From assembly GCA_002314435.1 (NCBI GenBank), contig DCFV01000198.1:1-35835 (forward strand): 35,835 bases of DNA, read 5' to 3'. This DNA is from Acidobacteriaceae bacterium UBA1795 (GTDB lineage: Bacteria > Acidobacteriota > Terriglobia > Terriglobales > Acidobacteriaceae). The position numbers were made by a program, and so were the translations under genes. The number at the start of each line of letters is the position of its first letter. Positions within the stretch are counted from its first letter, which is position 1. The notes under the pieces are model-generated. The model ran no database searches and was not told where the DNA came from. It worked only from the letters and a program-made list of their open reading frames with translations. Below are positions 34,984-35,835 of this stretch, in pieces.

Positions 34984-35198
34984 TGCGGACACTCCTTGGG
35001 GAACGATGCGGACTGACGCAACGGAAGGGGCTGCACGCACGCACGCACGGACGCCTAGCCGAAGGCCAGATCCGCGGATGCAATGAATGGGGAAGTTAGA
35101 TTGGCTGGGGAATTTCTACCAGGCGCATAATCGCACTCCGCGGCTCACAGGATGGAGCGTCGACAACAAGCGATGCGCGAAGCGAATAACATAGGGCT

Positions 35199-35264
35199 AA
35201 CTTACCCGAGATGCGATTCAGTGTCAACCCGGGTGTTGACACGAATCGTAACCTCGGATAAGTT
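35199..35264. promoter_or_regulatory. mirrored divergent promoter pair inside a 66-bp palindrome
   Basis: Rightward: TTGACA (35236-35241), 17 bases, TAAGTT (35259-35264). Leftward: TTGACA (plus TGTCAA 35222-35227), 17 bases, TAAGTT (plus AACTTA 35199-35204). The -35 boxes sit back to back around GTGTCAAC-6-GTTGACAC, and the arms are also alike (CCGAG, CGATTC). A dimeric regulator at the centre would block or activate both directions at once (inference). No regulator gene is in the window. Confidence 0.65.
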
Positions 35265-35270
35265 CGTTTC

Positions 35271-35357
35271 ATGTCTCGCATGACAGGCACGCGTTGTTGC
35301 ATCGCTTCGCATCTCGCTATGGGACCGCAGCCGTGCGCATGTCAGGCGATGCATTGA
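35271..35357 (+). CDS. possible 28-codon leaderless leader peptide
   Basis: The ATG at 35271 is seven bases after the rightward -10, where transcription would begin. The frame reads MSRMTGTRCCIASHLAMG then PQPCACQAMH and stops, followed by a strong terminator. Four cysteines in 28 residues could relate to sensing of metal or cysteine. No homology is known; it may simply be chance within a short untranslated RNA. Confidence 0.2.
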   Translation: MSRMTGTRCCIASHLAMGPQPCACQAMH

Positions 35358-35387
35358 TCGACGACGATCACTCGCTTTTCATTCGCA

Positions 35388-35414
35388 GGCCCGCTCCCGG
35401 TGAGCGGGCCTTTT
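35388..35414 (+). terminator. strong intrinsic terminator before the DUF6152-like gene
   Basis: GGCCCGCTC (35388-35396) and GAGCGGGCC (35402-35410) form a perfect 9-bp stem with a 5-nt loop, followed directly by TTTT. It lies between the rightward promoter and the DUF6152-like start, so it either ends a short RNA of about 145 bases or acts as an attenuator. Confidence 0.75.
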
Positions 35415-35468
35415 GCGTTGGGCCGCAGTCGCCGGGACACTCACTCCACATCCCCAGGAGATGAAACG

Positions 35469-35835
35469 ATGAAATCCCGATGGAGCGCGGTTGCGCTCGT
35501 ATTCATTGCAGCAGCTGCGGCGCTGCCCGCATTTGCGCATCACTCGTTTTCCGCTGAATTCGACGGCACCAAACCGGTGCGGCTCGTGGGCACGATTACC
35601 CGCGTGGAATGGACCAACCCGCATTCATATCTCTACCTGGACGTGACCGATGCAAAAGGCAAGGTGACGAACTGGGGCGCGGAAGGCGCAGGGCCGGGTG
35701 CATTGACGCGTCGTGGCTGGAAGAAAACTGACCTGAAGATTGGCGATAAGGTCGTGATCGACGGCTATCGTGCGAAGGACGGCTCGAACCTGGTCGATTG
35801 CCGGCGTATCACGCTGCCGGACGGACGCAGCATTT
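35469..35835 (+). CDS. DUF6152-like secreted protein (3' end outside window)
   Basis: At least 122 residues, truncated by the window edge. ATG 35469 with AGGAG eight bases upstream. Signal peptide about 1-23 (ALVFIAAAAALPAFA), then HHSFSAEFDGTKPVRLVGTI, the typical N-terminus of the DUF6152 family, and VEWTNPHSYLYLDVTDAKG, LKIGDKVVIDGYRAKDG. The mature protein starts with two histidines, and NPH is also conserved, which could bind a metal or heme (inference). It is divergent from the five-gene envelope operon and shares its palindromic promoter region. Confidence 0.85.
   Translation, partial: MKSRWSAVALVFIAAAAALPAFAHHSFSAEFDGTKPVRLVGTITRVEWTNPHSYLYLDVTDAKGKVTNWGAEGAGPGALTRRGWKKTDLKIGDKVVIDGYRAKDGSNLVDCRRITLPDGRSI

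Larger units (their letters stand above)
34984..35468. other. divergent intergenic region
   Basis: Holds the mirrored promoter pair (35199-35264), a possible 28-codon leaderless reading frame (35271-35357), a strong terminator (35388-35414), a GCAC microsatellite (four units, about 35033-35048) and the ribosome-binding site of the DUF6152-like gene (AGGAG at 35456-35460). The leftward leader is about 200 bases. Confidence 0.6.

Noticed and set aside
35033..35048. GCAC microsatellite as a phase-variation tract
   Set aside because: Only four units, located in an untranslated leader; too short to expect frequent slippage.

Overview
This window looks like a chromosomal segment of a soil acidobacterium (Terriglobia-like; inference). 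The supporting evidence is family content: a PadR regulator next to a long FtsX/MacB-type permease of the 'ADOP' kind, an Oar-like TonB-dependent receptor with an N-terminal carboxypeptidase-regulatory domain, a Tat-exported GH127 enzyme, and several secreted families that are common and uncharacterised in Acidobacteria. No complete tRNA, rRNA or CRISPR array was seen.

Layout. 1-800 is gene-poor and repeat-rich: a cluster of CAGGGAA/TTCCCTG boxes, then an element resembling one found again near 29.9 kb. 803-3800 (+) is padR plus the ADOP permease, with a palindrome on the candidate padR promoter. 4347-11081 (-) is a metal-efflux operon: small membrane protein, TolC-like, membrane-fusion lipoprotein, CzcA-type RND pump, and a small secreted protein coupled to the pump's stop codon. 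11453-13440 is a decayed plasmid-like segment: serine recombinase, ribbon-helix-helix protein, a small HTH-like gene and a truncated gene. 13771-26589 is a carbohydrate locus. On the - strand it has a GH127 enzyme, a NarL-type response regulator, a sensor kinase and a periplasmic sugar-binding-type lipoprotein. Divergent on the + strand are the TonB-dependent receptor and a large secreted glycosidase-like protein. A secreted TPR protein (26631-28181) follows. 28387-29798 holds an excisionase-like gene and a convergent tyrosine integrase next to a tRNA-Ser-3'-end-like sequence. 30189-34983 (-) is a five-gene operon of envelope/redox proteins: two DUF6644-like membrane proteins, a TlpA-like thioredoxin, a CxxCH protein and an uncharacterised secreted protein. 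It faces a DUF6152-like gene (35469 onward) across a near-symmetrical divergent promoter.

How the genes work together. The lipoprotein, kinase and regulator overlap and read as a three-component sensor for an extracellular saccharide. It would control the adjacent receptor and hydrolases, and an 18-bp palindrome in the divergent intergenic region is a candidate target. The czc-type operon would export divalent metals. The 30-35.8 kb cluster is the best candidate for an undescribed system: envelope proteins with thiol and possibly heme chemistry under a mirrored promoter pair.

Three short mobile-type genes each carry an apparent single-base deletion in a G/C run, while all the large genes are open. 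This points to decay of the mobile segments, although sequencing error cannot be excluded from sequence alone.
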